Notes: generated by a model not told the origin, from the sequence alone. A stretch of DNA of 64,000 nucleotides from Liriodendron chinense (GCA_003013855.2 ML058505.1:1426001-1490000); one strand, 5' to 3'; shown: positions 44,878 through 53,870, numbered from the stretch's first letter. Program-made: numbers and translations.

Positions 44878-47800
44878 CCGAGTTGAACGAACGAGTCGAG
44901 TCGGTCAATATTCGAGTCGAGTTCGAGTCGAATAGGGCTGTGATTGAAACTGACTTGAATTTATTTTCGAACAGACCGTGTGTGTTCGAACAAACGAAGA
45001 CTTTCTGTTCAAACAGAGTTTTATCAAGTCGATCCGAGTCAATCCGAACAATCAAACTCAATTTGTGTCCAACTCTATAGATACCGAAAAGTGGGAGGCG
45101 ACGATGCATGATGAGATGGACTCCCTATACAAGAATGAGATGTGGGAGCTGGTGGAGCTTCATATGAGTCGTAAAGAGATCGGGTATAAATGGATTTTTT
45201 GGAAGAAATAGGATAGGTACAAGGCGAGGTTGGTGGTGAAGGGATATGCTCCGCATGAAGGTGTCGACTTCAGTGAGATCTTCGCACCAGTGATAAAGTA
45301 AGTATCTATCAGGTTCGTGTTGGCACTAGTTGTCAAATACAACCTTGAGCTGGAACAGATGGATGTTAAAACTACTTTCCTACATCAGAAATTGGATGAG
45401 CAGATTTACATGAAGCAACCAGAAGATTTTAAAGTGAAAAGGGTAGAGAACAAAGTTTGTAGGTTAAGGAGGTCGTTATATGACCTTAAATAGCCACCTA
45501 GGCAGTGGTATAAGAAGTTTGATTCCTTCATAATGAGTTAGGGCTTTACCAAGAGTGAGTATGATCATTGTGTCTATTTCAAGACACTGAGTGATAGAAA
45601 GTTCACTGTACTGGTGTTATATGTTGATGAAATGCTCATCGCCAGTCACAGCATGTCTGATATTAATGTATTGAAGACTCAGCTATCAGGAACATTTGAG
45701 ATGAAGGATCTAGGGGCTGTAAAGAGGGTTCTGGGCATTGATATACATAGAGACAGGCAGAGGAGTGGGCTTTGGTTATCTCAGAAAGAATGCCTTGGTA
45801 AGGAATTGGTGAAGTATGGGATGGACAAGGTAAACCGGTAGACGTTCCCCATGCGGCTCATTTTAAGCTTTCTTCTGAGCAATGTCCTAATAAAGAAGAA
45901 GAAATGGAGGTTATGTCTCGTGTGCCCTATTCGAGCACAATTGGCAGTTTAATGTATGTCATGGTCTGTACGAGACCTGATATTTCACATGCGGTGGGTA
46001 TTATTAGCAGATTCATGTCTAACTCCGACAAGCAACACTGTGAGGCTATGAAATGGCTACTTCGGTATATTCGAGGTACACAGGACTTTCTTGACATTTA
46101 AAAGGTCATGGGATAAGTTAGTTGGTTATGTGGATTCGGATTACGCGGGTAGTGTGGATTGTAGGAGATCGACTTCCGAATACTCGTTTGTGCTAGCGGG
46201 TGGAGCAATCAGTTGGATGTCGAAACATTAGTCCGTGGTAACTCTTTTCATGACAGAAGCGGAGTATATGGCAGTGACGGAAGCATTCAAGGAAGCGATT
46301 TAGTTAAGGGGCATGAAAAATCAGTCTGGCGAAAACAGAATGAAGACGCAGTATGCACGAAAAGCAGTGGAGTTGTGATTGAAGTGGAGATGATGGATGG
46401 AGCAAAGGAAGAATGTCATTGATTGAAGCCTTGATGGAGATTATTGTATGGAGCCTTCAATCTGGACAAGTCAGGGGTCCATCGGTTGACCAACTCCTAT
46501 GGTCAAGCGATCGAAACTACCTCGTATATTGTAGATTAGTCTTTGACGATTTTGGACAAGTTCAGGCGATCGAACATAGAGGCTCAAGCAACCGACAATA
46601 TTCAGAATATTGAGCAAAACTCTCTGGACGTTTTTTAACATGTTCGGGCGACCAAACATTAGTCATCAGGCGACCAAAGGACGATTAGGCGGCGGCGATC
46701 GATCGACTGATAATAAGTCAGTTTCCACACTTTTATACAGCTTTGCGTAAGTTATTTCTAATTTCGGTTTATAGCTATATAAATGGGTGTAATTGGGATT
46801 AGGGTAAGCTTATGACTTGCTTGAGGGTTTGGAGGGTTTTGGTGAGAGAGAAAGGTAGGGTTTCTCTTGGGGCTTTGATTCGGGTATATTTCATCTCTTA
46901 TAACTTCTGAAATTCATAGTGCATATCGCTTTGTGCCGTGGTTTTTTCCCACAAGGGTTTTTCCACATAAATTTAGATCGTCTCTCTATGTGGATTTTCT
47001 TGTGCGTTTATGTTTTGCTTGTTTGATTCACCTCTGTGCTTCCGCGGTTCCCAACACAACCGACCCTTGAATGGCCGATTGAAGGCCTATTTAAACAGCA
47101 TAGCAGGAAGCTTTCGAGGGGAGTAAGGTGATTGTGTGTGAGAAGCTGAGAGTGAAAGAGGAGCGGGGGCATCAATTGGTCTAGAAGAACCGATCCTAGT
47201 TGCTGCTAACTATGAGTGCCAATTTGCCTAAGTCTTCGGAAAATCCTAAAAAGCGTAATTGCGTCACCACCTTGTCCAACTCAACAAATAGAAGAAACAG
47301 ATATTTTTAACAGAATAAGCTATTAATGTCAAGTCTAAAGTTGAAATTGGGAATATCCGACTATTTCTTTATTAAAACAAAAAAAAGGGTGCCTGGTCTC
47401 CTTCTTTTCTTTATCACATCTCAAATCAAATTTCATTCAATTTTACACATTTCTATAACATTAGCACTCACCATTTTATTTGTTCCTACAATTCTCCTCC
47501 CTATCTATATCCTCTTTTTTATTTTTATTCTTGCCTATCTAGGGATTTAACCATGCAAAGTAATGCTAGGTGTTATATGTATTTATCTGCCTACCTGGAG
47601 TCCTAAACTCTGCGAAGTACAGCCAGATGTAGTAACGCCGAAATCTCATTGAATCTCTTAAAAATCGTAAAATCTCGTAAAGTAAAGACCCCATATTATG
47701 TCAGTAGAAAATTTTGATTAACCCCTTCCTTTTCTATCACCAAGTCCCTTGCCCCAAATTCGGAATCTCAAACCAACCATTGGAGTCACTGGAGTGGGAA

Positions 47801-50061
47801 AATTATTAAAATTCTCCAAATTCTCCAACCTCAAAAGCAATTACATTGTTCTTAGCCGATCATCGATTCTAAGCTTATTTTGGCTAGTGACGACTCCAAT
47901 CAAACGTAACATATCCATATTGAAACCCTACTTATACTATATAAAAATAAATAAAGAAGCATGCATGTGCGCTGCAGAATGTTTAGAAGTACTCTATGTT
48001 TTTACTAAAGGAAGTATTTTATATTTGGTATACCATTTTTTATGGTTAATTATTTCCATCCTTTTTAGGTTGTCAGTCATGTCTCCTAACCTCGTTAATT
48101 TTGTGACATTAATGTTTTCATGTGGATTTTTTTTGTACTACACTATAATGTTGAGCTAAGCATTATTAATAGCATGATACATGGTTTAAGTAACTTTTTG
48201 TGTTAATGGACTCAGCGATTAATTTCTTTACTGCTGATGTGAATGCGCATGGGTAGACATGGCCTAAACGAGTAGGATCAATCGATGTTTTAACATAAAC
48301 CCTGCGCACATTTAATAATTGATAGATAAAGCTGGCTCATAAGAATTTATCAACCTCGGGCCATTATTGTCAACGATCGAATTGCACATGTAACGTTGGG
48401 AATCAACTGATAACTCTATCCCTTCAATGAGATACCCAATCAGAAAGTTCGCTTATGACACCATGCATTATTTGCAGTAAGCCCCACATCCACCATGTGT
48501 AGTACTGTAATAAGTGTCGTTGGGCGAACCTGAGCCGATCAAAATCTGTGCAGTACACTCATCAAGTGAGCTATGTGTATGTCTACTTTGGACTGATGGA
48601 CTTTTTTTTAGTCACCTTTTTTTTTCATGCAAGTTTGATCTGCTTGATGTTCTAAACAACGTTGTTGATTCATGGTAATATGCCCTACAATATGAATGGT
48701 GCTGACGCAGGGAGGACGTGGTAGGTCGATCACCGTCTCCCTAACCGATAGTTTCTCGAATCCACGAGAAGAAATAAAAGATAAAAAGAGAAAATAAATT
48801 CCGAATAATTGATTTATTGATAATTGAATGAATAAAAACGAAATTACAATGCATATAAATAGGAAACTAAACCCTAGGTAAAGTATCAGAATCCAAATCT
48901 AACTTAAACTCCTAGAAAACGCAACTTTAGTAAACTTAATATTTATAAAAGTCGTTCAATCCTACTAGAACTCTTGGTTTTCGGTCAAAAATAGAAAGTT
49001 ATCAAACGGCATCAACCATGTTGTTCTACTAAATATTCTAAGCCCTTTTCATGTTGGGCACTAACTCTAAAACCCTACAGATGCAAAGTTATGATCGAAT
49101 TAAAACTTACTATAAATAGTAAAACTGAAAATAAACTAGCCTAATGACCGTCGATACGGTCGAATCCCGCGATTCCGGCTTAGGCAACCCGGCATAGCAG
49201 GGTTGGTTGGCTAAGGTAGCTCGAGCTACCCCAAATTGATATATTATACGTCCCGTAACTCATTCCCGATTGTGAGATACGACCGATTTACGGTCCTGAC
49301 GGTCCGGATCACTTTCGACCCCAACCGGTCTTCTTTTGCTCCATCTGGGCCATGAAATAGTCAGCGACCCGTTCTACATCAGGTGCCGATAGCCGTGTGA
49401 TGTGGCAGTGAATCTAATGGCAATTCTCACTACCTCATACAAGGGCCCTTCCATTCAATCACGACCGTGTTTGATATGAGGAATGCATGGGAAAACAATC
49501 GAGGGTTTGAATTGCAACGAACTATATATATGGATTTCACATGGTAATTATTAGGCTTTTTCATAATTCGATACAAAGTCATTCTAATAAGATATGGAAT
49601 TCCTATTTTTTTATCCGAGCATCTCTTCCTTTTGGGATTCCACGTGTGGAACTGTGCTGAAAACAGTATCTAGGTCCACATCTTGGACATGGATTCCTCT
49701 TATCCAAACACGAAGATCACATGTGATTTAACCCAAACACAAACACATGACACGACTAAACAAAAGAATAAACCATTAATCTTTCACATAATCAACCAAA
49801 ATCTCAACTACTCATGATTCCAAACTGCAACAAAAATTCAAATTAAAAAAAATTGTAGAAGTCCATCAAATCATCATCAACCCAATAATCTCACAAAAAA
49901 AATTAATAAAACAAAACAACAACCAAAACATAAGGAAGAAAAAGAAAAGAGCTGAGATAGTAAAGTATTGAGAAGAACATACCATCTCCATCCTTATCAA
50001 ACATGCCAAACGCTTCTTGAAACTCTGAAACTTGTTCATCCGTCAACATACCTGCTGCCAT
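29820..50061 (-). CDS. CML8/11-like: Calmodulin-like protein, four exons, four EF-hands (CML8/11-like)
   Basis: Spliced CDS of 453 nt from exons 49983-50061, 31965-32122, 31780-31860 and 29820-29954 gives a 150-aa protein. All introns are GT-AG. The join after exon 1 splits the Gly codon of DGDG|C, the conserved intron position of plant calmodulin genes. EF-hand loops lie at residues 22-33 (DKDGDGCITIDE), 58-69 (DMDGNGTVEFEE), 95-106 (DKDQNGYISANE) and 131-142 (DVDGDGQVNYEE), all with acidic 1, 3, 5 and Glu 12. MINLGEKLTDEEVDQMI is near-canonical calmodulin. It should act as a cytosolic/nuclear Ca2+ sensor that binds target helices. Length, YISANEL and the four-exon structure resemble CML8/CML11 rather than true calmodulin. 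Intron 1 is 17,860 bp, intron 2 104 bp and intron 3 1,825 bp. Splicing is inferred, not observed. Confidence 0.93.
29955..31779 (-). other. CML intron 3 (1,825 bp)
   Basis: Donor GTAAGC at 31779, acceptor CAG at 29955-29957. It contains a short copia-type LTR (30658-30846), a 17-bp direct repeat of GAATTGCCAAATTGA near 31130-31155, and a CAAACAGAGCC MITE-like end near 31660. Confidence 0.85.
30425..30846 (-). mobile_element. Short copia-type LTR with primer site, plus leader remnant
   Basis: The minus strand starts TGTTAGAGCTTAG at 30846 and ends near 30658. TGGTATTAGAGTC (30645-30657) follows, a degenerate Met-tRNA primer site. The LTR is only ~190 bp, within the TRIM size range. The downstream leader (30425-30644) codes nothing recognisable. 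No second LTR was found. Confidence 0.6.
31780..31860 (-). CDS. CML8/11-like: CML exon 3 (residues 80-106)
   Basis: Acceptor TTTTTGTAG, donor GAG|GTAAGC. 27 codons run from ETDAEEEL to GYISANE, with EF-hand 3. Confidence 0.93.
31965..32122 (-). CDS. CML8/11-like: CML exon 2 (residues 27-79)
   Basis: Acceptor is a T-rich tract ending TTTTAG at 32123, donor AAG|GTTAGA. It completes the Gly27 codon, then CITIDELATIIRSLGQNP, with EF-hand 2 in VDMDGNGTVEFEEF. Confidence 0.93.
32880..33920 (-). mobile_element. Gypsy 3' pol end and LTR fragment
   Basis: 33699-33914 on the minus strand codes a short tail (DVDTKAFKVYQRRKRQ). It resembles the end of a gypsy polyprotein and matches ACTGATGCGGACATCAAG-type sequence at 42240. 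LTR-like sequence follows down to ~32880, with CATGCAAGATCGGGAGGT shared with 42985. A GGGCGCTCGG/GGGCGCCTG motif cluster is at ~33515-33600. Confidence 0.6.
34740..35100 (-). repeat. Copia-type LTR with primer site, containing a CT microsatellite
   Basis: The minus strand ends ...TTCTACT then TTGTATCAGAGCCC (34746-34759), a variant of the TGGTATCAGAGC primer site. (CT)n at 34873-34909 lies inside. The 5' end near 35100 is uncertain. No internal coding region. Confidence 0.5.
35160..35715. repeat. Inverted-repeat MITE, copy 8, with triplicated left end
   Basis: The left TIR (TGGGCCCCACCATGATG) occurs three times as 61-bp units at 35166, 35227 and 35288, the third leading into the body. The right end near 35700 has ATCATGGTGGGGCCCA. 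Body words match copies 5 and 6. Confidence 0.85.
35890..36450 (+). repeat. LTR-like fragment with GATCGGTC motif cluster
   Basis: 35950-36110 has repeated 10-mers (GCGATCGGTC, GCGACCGGTT, GTGACCGATT). A TATATATAAGCTC TATA-like stretch (36205) follows, then TTCATTATTTTATTCCAATAAAG and repeated TGTGGATTCG. This is LTR-like (U3, TATA, AATAAA), with ends undefined. Confidence 0.5.
36455..36530. repeat. Inverted-repeat MITE, copy 9 (left-end fragment)
   Basis: GCATCGTGATGTATGAG, then TCCACATCGTCCATCCATTTT and ATTTTAGGGTACAT. Truncated by the minisatellite that follows. Confidence 0.55.
36530..37890. repeat. Head-to-head inverted minisatellite of ~24-bp units
   Basis: From 36530 to ~37130 about 25 degenerate units read roughly CTAGACAAAGTGATGGGGTTC. 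From ~37135 to 37890 about 32 units read the reverse complement (GAACCCCATCACTTTGTCTAG). Left and right halves therefore form a large imperfect palindrome. ORFs in it (36712-36933 minus, 37473-37829 plus) are repeat translations, not genes. It lies within CML intron 1. Confidence 0.9.
38035..38330. repeat. Inverted-repeat MITE, copy 10
   Basis: ACCTTAATGTATGCATTGTAT, CCACACCGTCCATCCATTTTG, then GGTGGACCACATAG and AACGGGTTGGATGGTCAATAAA. The right end is missing. Confidence 0.6.
38470..38600. repeat. Inverted-repeat MITE, copy 11 (left half)
   Basis: TGGGCCCCACCATGATGTAT to CAAAGCTCAAGTGGACC. Followed by a local direct repeat (38604-38660 and 38724-38785) sharing AATGTATGAAAATATTATG and CTCTCCCAATTTCA. 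Confidence 0.7.
38800..39870 (+). pseudogene. PIF/Harbinger transposon remnant: DDE tail and Myb/SANT ORF
   Basis: Near 38960-39010 the plus strand reads KIVLACYVFHNFI, the usual C-terminal signature of Harbinger transposases. Further on RDEIAKRIW resembles their terminal RDxIAxxMW. At 39492-39713 a Myb/SANT-type ORF has RWTDEMDNISIDKLMEQV, then GLGHKGYNGFK. A frameshift near 39690 passes to the frame 39643-39861, with INLQNHLHALKKQYK and MLSESGFEWD. These two proteins together move PIF/Harbinger elements. Stops and a frameshift make both inactive. Confidence 0.75.
40245..40450. repeat. Inverted-repeat MITE, copy 12 (partial)
   Basis: GGGCTCCACCATGATGTGTG, GCACCGTCCATTC, AAATCTCAAGGGGTCC; short and internally deleted. 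Confidence 0.6.
40620..40850. repeat. hAT-type end fragment
   Basis: TAGAGGTGGGCA at 40620-40631 is identical to the TIR of the 9150 element. It is followed by GATCGGATCG and GTTCGAA-type subterminal words. No matching right end was found before 41100. Confidence 0.5.
40955..41395. repeat. Inverted-repeat MITE, copies 13 and 14 (half elements)
   Basis: 40955-41090 is a right half (GTGGTTTGGTCCACTCGAG to ATCACTGTGGGCCCCAC). 41205-41395 is a left half (GGGTCCTACCATGATGTATT to GGGGCCACAGTCATG). They may be one element split by the 41091-41204 insert. Confidence 0.6.
41396..41446. repeat. Compound microsatellite (CT)n(CTAT)n
   Basis: (CT)n runs directly into (ATCT)n, which abuts TGTTAGTGCAC, the start of a SIRE-like LTR at 41447. 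Confidence 0.9.
42240..43235 (+). mobile_element. Nested gypsy pol-end/LTR fragment
   Basis: Starts GCAACTGATGCGGACATC and resembles 33740-32880 in inverse orientation: pol-tail words, then CTCTCTTCCTCTCC, AATCCTTTGATTTTCTGG and CATGCAAGATCGGGAGGT. It interrupts the host LTR, which resumes near 43235. Related to, but diverged from, the 32.9-33.9 kb fragment. Confidence 0.6.
44238..44279. repeat. 42-nt poly-C tract
   Basis: Uninterrupted C run near the 3' end of the SIRE-like LTR; the inverted sister LTR has only CACCCCCC at the same place (~55360). It is G42 on the strand transcribed in the CML pre-mRNA. Confidence 0.9.
44360..44876. mobile_element. Foldback MITE bracketed by mirrored microsatellites
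   Basis: Inverted ends ATGCTCACCTGCGCACCATC (44391) and GATGGTGCGCAGGTGAGCAT (ending ~44782) define a ~395-bp element. Outside it, the left has (AT)n then (GA)n and the right has (CT)n (44784-44837) then (TA)n (44838-44876). So the flanks are also mirror complements. An AAGTTCTCGTGAGAGATGGTGCGC unit is duplicated at the right end. Confidence 0.8.
44880..45064. repeat. GAGTCGAGTC/GTTCGAA-rich fragment
   Basis: hAT-subterminal-like words (ATTCGAGTCGAGTTCGAG, GTTCGAACAAACGAA) without identifiable ends; lies between the microsatellite and the copia RT remnant. Confidence 0.4.
45065..46430 (+). pseudogene. Copia RT/RNase H remnant in CML intron 1
   Basis: Plus-strand blocks: WEATMHDEMDSLYKNEMWEL, GYKWIF, RYKARLVVKGYAPHEGVDF, LEQMDVKTTFLHQ, RRSLYDLK, LVLYVDEMLIAS, then RPDISHAVGIISRFMSN and AEYMAVTEAFKEA. 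The RT box reads YVDE where YVDD is normal. At least six stops interrupt the frame. The N-terminal gag, protease and integrase are missing. An LTR follows directly at ~46430, so this is the 3' part of a copia element. Confidence 0.9.
46430..47062 (+). repeat. 3' LTR of the copia remnant
   Basis: Preceded by the purine-rich GAAGTGGAGATGATGG at ~46380. A U3 motif cluster (GCGATCGAAAC, GGCGACCAAAC, GGCGATCGATCG) lies at 46470-46710. A TATATAAATGG TATA-like sequence is at ~46774. Then comes TTTTCCCACAAGGG near 46950, and the LTR ends near GGTTCCCAACACA. Confidence 0.65.
47063..48690. other. Intron 1 segment without identified elements
   Basis: The ORFs here (47326-47550, 47749-48159) are AT-rich, hydrophobic and match no family I know. 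Treated as non-coding. Confidence 0.4.
48690..49450 (-). repeat. Possible LTR-like fragment
   Basis: Features such as CCTAACCGATAGTTTCTCG followed by an A-rich tract, and a second similar arrangement at 51750-51960 (GATGCAGAGAAGAGCATG, then ATAAGATAAAAAGGG), suggest a repeated LTR-like or TRIM sequence. No primer site found. Confidence 0.3.
49451..49982. other. Start of CML intron 1, no element seen
   Basis: AT-rich, ends with the GTATGT donor on the minus strand. Confidence 0.5.
49983..50061 (-). CDS. CML8/11-like: CML exon 1 (residues 1-26 and first base of codon 27)
   Basis: ATG at 50059-50061; the exon codes MAAGMLTDEQVSEFQEAFGM and FDKDGD. The conserved TDEQ...EFxEAFxxFD pattern fixes the frame. 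Met5 is a less likely alternative start. Donor G|GTATGT. Confidence 0.93.
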
Positions 50062-50340
50062 GCTATATTCCCTTCTAAAACAAGGGAAAGAGAAAACATA
50101 AAAGACCTTAAATCTGCAAAGAGAGTGGTGATATAGATAGAGAAGCAGCAACGGAAACTACTGAGAAAGATCGTTGGAAAGCTACAGAGAGAGAGAGCGA
50201 GAGAGAGAGAGAGAGAGAGAGAGTGGAAACCAGAGGGAAAGGTCGTTGGAAATCTAGCTGCTAGAAATCTTTAGTGGTTTTTTTTGTAGGGTCGAGAAGG
50301 GTAGTCTGTAAATACTTTTAACATATTTTTCTTCTGCTTT
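50062..50340 (-). promoter_or_regulatory. 5' leader/promoter-proximal region of the CML gene with GA repeat
   Basis: Contains (GA)n at 50185-50223, flanked by two related segments (GATCGTTGGAAAGCTA and GGTCGTTGGAAATCTAG). No strong TATA box; GTATTTACAG near 50310 is a weak candidate. The GA tract recalls the one in the Ca2+-ATPase leader. Confidence 0.4.
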
Positions 50341-52027
50341 AAATGGATTGGCGAAGTACAAAAAGCAGTTGTAATACCCTTTTAAGGAAATTGTGAAATA
50401 TCTCGAAGTGGGCCTCATTTTTCTTATTTTTCCTTTTTTTTTTTCTTTTTTAATTTTTTTCTACGAAAAGGGATTAAGTTGTTTGGTGTCCTTGTGTTTA
50501 TCTTTTCTCAGTGCGTTCTCTGCAAGACGTGACCACCATTTATTTAATCATTTCAAAATGGACAATTGCTAGGTGAATGGCGCGTTCATATCAAGTTAAG
50601 ACATCATTTCAGTATCCATGGCACATGTGGGAGATCGGGTGCGTTCATTAGGTGGGCCCCAACTTGAATTTTCCCTGGCCTAAAATTCAGACTGGCCCAG
50701 ATGTCTGAAATGGCACACGTGTATGTTGATATGGACCATTGACCCTTGTTTAATCTAGCTGGGAAGTGTGGGTTGATATGGACCATTGATCCTTGTGTTT
50801 TCAGAATGTTCAACTTGGATGAGTGGACTGGACTGGGACAGGAGGAGCATATCTGATGAATGGTCTAGATAGTTTACACGGGTGGCAGGTTGGCACGTCT
50901 CCTTTTATTAAGATATGTTTGGACTCGTGCAAAGCGTGGAAGGAAGCAGCATGTCTTGCTTCCTGGAAACTTTATGCGGGGAATATTGCATTTTTAGTGT
51001 TGGGTTTTCAACAAGGCTTTCTTGAAAGTCTCTGGCTTGTTTTCAGATTAAATAAGATTTTTCTGCTTGGTGCTTGGTTATGGGCACGTGCCACATTTCG
51101 CACACGTGGGCTCTTCAACTGACAAGATGAATAGTCGCTCATGTGGTACACATGACGCATGTAGCACATCGGCATGTTTGCACATGTGCAATAAGAGACA
51201 TGGGTTCGCTTGGATTTGGGGATTTGGGTGCCCTTCCTATTTGAATTACTAGGTATCTCAGTGCCTGGGTTATTGTAATTGCTAACCATCTTCTTCTTCT
51301 TCTTCTTTTCTTTTGAATGATAGGCATTGTGGTTCCCATGAATGGTAGTAACTGTGTTTAGTTGGCTTCCAAGTTAGGAATCACATGTAATGGATTGTTT
51401 GTTTTTTTTAGAAGCATCAAATTTTCATAACAAGTGTGGCCTGCTCTATTACTTAACTACCACTCTCAAAGATAAATTGTACATCATGTGATTAAAATTG
51501 ATGAGTGGATTGGATGTTGTCCATGTAAGTAAAATCTGCATATGTATGATCCACAATTGCTAGTGACATTAATGATCTATATTGATCATACTATGGTCAG
51601 TGACTATTCATCATGGGGTTCTCCATCCTAACTGCCCATCCTATGGAGAAAAAGTATATATAAAAAAAAAAAAAAGCACTTTTGTTGGAAGATCATATCT
51701 GCCCATTCAATGGTTTGTGAAATGGACACTCATACTCATCATACTATGAATGTTGATGCAGAGAAGAGCATGAAGAAGTGAAGACGAAGATCACTGTTGT
51801 CCTCAAATAAGCAAAAGCTTAAATCTGCAAGGTTAATCTTGAATTCATAAGATAAAAAGGGAAATTTAAAATTTCATTACTCAATGATCACTGGACTTCC
51901 CAATTACATTACTTATAAAGGAAAAGCAAAACTCTAATTGGGATTTCTAATTCGACAAACTAGAATTTATTTGAAATGATAAATTTTACTAAAAATAGAA
52001 GTCCTAAATTAATCGTGCAAGAAGGGT
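50341..52027. other. Region upstream of the CML gene, no gene seen
   Basis: 50550-50850 has repeated GATATGGACCATTGA words. 51070-51200 has GCACGTGCCACAT, GCACACGTG and GTACACATG words like 27.9-28.3 kb. A (CTT)n stretch is at ~51290-51308. Confidence 0.4.
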
Positions 52028-52225
52028 TCAGGTCCTTACCTCGTTGGTAGACTCTGCAAAGTTTCAACAAAGGGGTCTTGGGTTCGAAACTCATTACTGA
52101 TGAAATATCCACGCTGCTGACAACACCAATGGGTGTGTTGCATGACTTACTGGGTGGGTGTGTTGCACAATTGACTGGGTGGGTGGGTTGCATGACTGAC
52201 ACAAAAAAAAAAAAAAAAAAAAAAA
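52028..52225 (+). mobile_element. tRNA-derived SINE
   Basis: A-box-like TACCTCGTTGGTAGACT and B-box-like GGTTCGAAACTC (52081) are ~35 bp apart, as in RNA polymerase III promoters. A tail of GGGTGTGTTGCATGACT-type repeats (three) and an A23 tract (52203-52225) follow. No coding capacity; mobilised by a LINE in trans. Confidence 0.75.
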
Positions 52226-52719
52226 TTAATCATGCAAGATGATTCTCAGCATGATTGCAAGCAATTCCTAAAAATACTACGTATACTAAACTCTAAAATG
52301 AATGAGATGTGTTAAAATAAAAAAAATACTAAAAATAGTAATTTTTTTCCTGAATCATAATTTTAAACCAGAATAAAGCGTTTTCTTACGAAACAGACCA
52401 ATGTGACCCACTATGAGAGTCAGTTAACCCTGGATGACCCGTTACAGTAAAGATTGATGGATCATGTATCCCATAGCAATGTACCCGGATCAAAAGTTAT
52501 TACTGATTTGCGGTTCATACTTCAAACGACAATTTCTTCATATCTAGAATGAATTTCTTCTAACTTGATGTGCCTAGGGCTCAGTTGCGTCAAGCTCTAT
52601 GTAGGGTTGGGCCCAGATCTAACCGACTATGTCCACTTCTATTCGAGCTTATGTTGGCTCAGCTGTGCTAAGAATAGGTCTATGGCCTACTCCACATCAA
52701 ATGTTTAATCATTGATCTA
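52226..52719. other. Intergenic segment
   Basis: AT-rich to mixed; no gene or clear repeat. Confidence 0.35.
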
Positions 52720-53870
52720 GACCATCCATCATATGGCCCTACCCTTGCTTGCTCATCATTAATAAACAATCACTTTTGTCGAATGATGTTAACGGACCAT
52801 TCTATGGTAAGGAAAATGAACAATCCATATTGATCATATCGCAAATGGTTTGATTATTGACCAAGACTACCTATCATGCGGTTCCTACCCTTGATTGATC
52901 ATCCCTCGCAAAAGATCCCTTGCATTTGACAATCCTAACCATCCATTCAATGCACCTGAGTAAATGGATGGTCCATATTGATCATATTACAAGTGGTATG
53001 ACCATTGATATAGACCATCCATCATTTTTTAACACTTTTTATTTTTATGGGTCAGTTCACACACCCCATTGTTAGTACGCCCACCCACCCCTGTTAGTCA
53101 CATCACAATGTTAGCCACCCCCACTATGGGAATCAATACCATGACCTCATTTTTTAACACTGAATCACCTACGCTTTTTAGAAAATCACTTTGATTGAAT
53201 GATTATAATCTTTCAACCAAGGCTTAGGGAAATTAACGATCCATATCGACCATGCAATGAATGTATGATCATTAATCTATGACATCGTGGTCCCACCCTT
53301 CATCACTTAGAAAAAAATCACTTTGGTTAGCTAAACCTAACCTCTAATCAATGCCTACGAAAAATGACAATTCATATTGATCATATTACATATGCTCTAA
53401 TCATTGATCTAGACCATTCTTCATGTGGGTCATACACTTAATTGTCCACCCTTCCAGAAAATACTTTGGTTGAGTTATCATAATCTCCAAATCAATGCCT
53501 AAGGAAATCCTTGATCCATATTGATCATGCTACACAATATTTCAATTGTTGATCTATAACATCCATCATGTAGAGCCCATGTTTGATTACCCATCCCTCT
53601 CAAAAAAATACATTGGTTGGATGATCATTAACTCTAAACAAAGCTTAGAAAAATGAACAATCCATATTGATAAGAGTACAAATTGTCTGATCAATATTCT
53701 AATCCATTATGTGGGTTCCACTCTTGATTACCCTCCTCTCATAAAATCACTTGTTTGAATGATTCTAATCTTCCCATCAATGCATATGGAAATAGATTCA
53801 CCATATTGATCATGCTACAAATGTAATCATTGATCTATGATATCTATCACACGGGTATTAAATTTTTTGA
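52720..53870. repeat. Degenerate ~145-bp tandem array, about 7 units
   Basis: Each unit carries in order: (A/G)ATGATCATAATC, a CAATGC-TAxGGAAA part, ATCCATATTGATCAT, ATGATCATTGATCTAGACC-ATC, CATCATGTGGGTCCCACCC-like, and CTC-AAAAATCACTTTG. Starts are near 52785, 52925, 53190, 53315, 53465, 53612 and 53752. A SINE fragment is inserted at ~53035-53170. Related single words occur at 51560-51640. Confidence 0.75.
53035..53170 (-). mobile_element. SINE fragment inside the tandem array
   Basis: Read on the minus strand: GGTATTGATTCCC (B-box-like), then GTGACTAACAGGGGTGGG and GGGGTGTGTGAACTGACCC, as in the 19.1-kb copy. The duplicated array words CATTTTTTAACAC on both sides (about 53025 and 53150) may be its target duplication. 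Confidence 0.55.

Larger units (their letters stand above)
32123..49982 (-). other. CML intron 1 (17,860 bp), transposon-filled
   Basis: Donor G|GTATGT at 49982, acceptor T-rich TTAG at 32123-32124. Insertions of at least five transposon classes are listed separately. 32160-32870 and 34010-34680 hold no identifiable element. Both inverted and direct orientations of the insertions are present, and no competing host gene was found inside. Confidence 0.85.

Noticed and set aside
47749..48159. 136-codon ORF in intron 1
   Set aside because: AT-rich, low-complexity hydrophobic translation with no recognisable domain, inside a transposon-rich intron.
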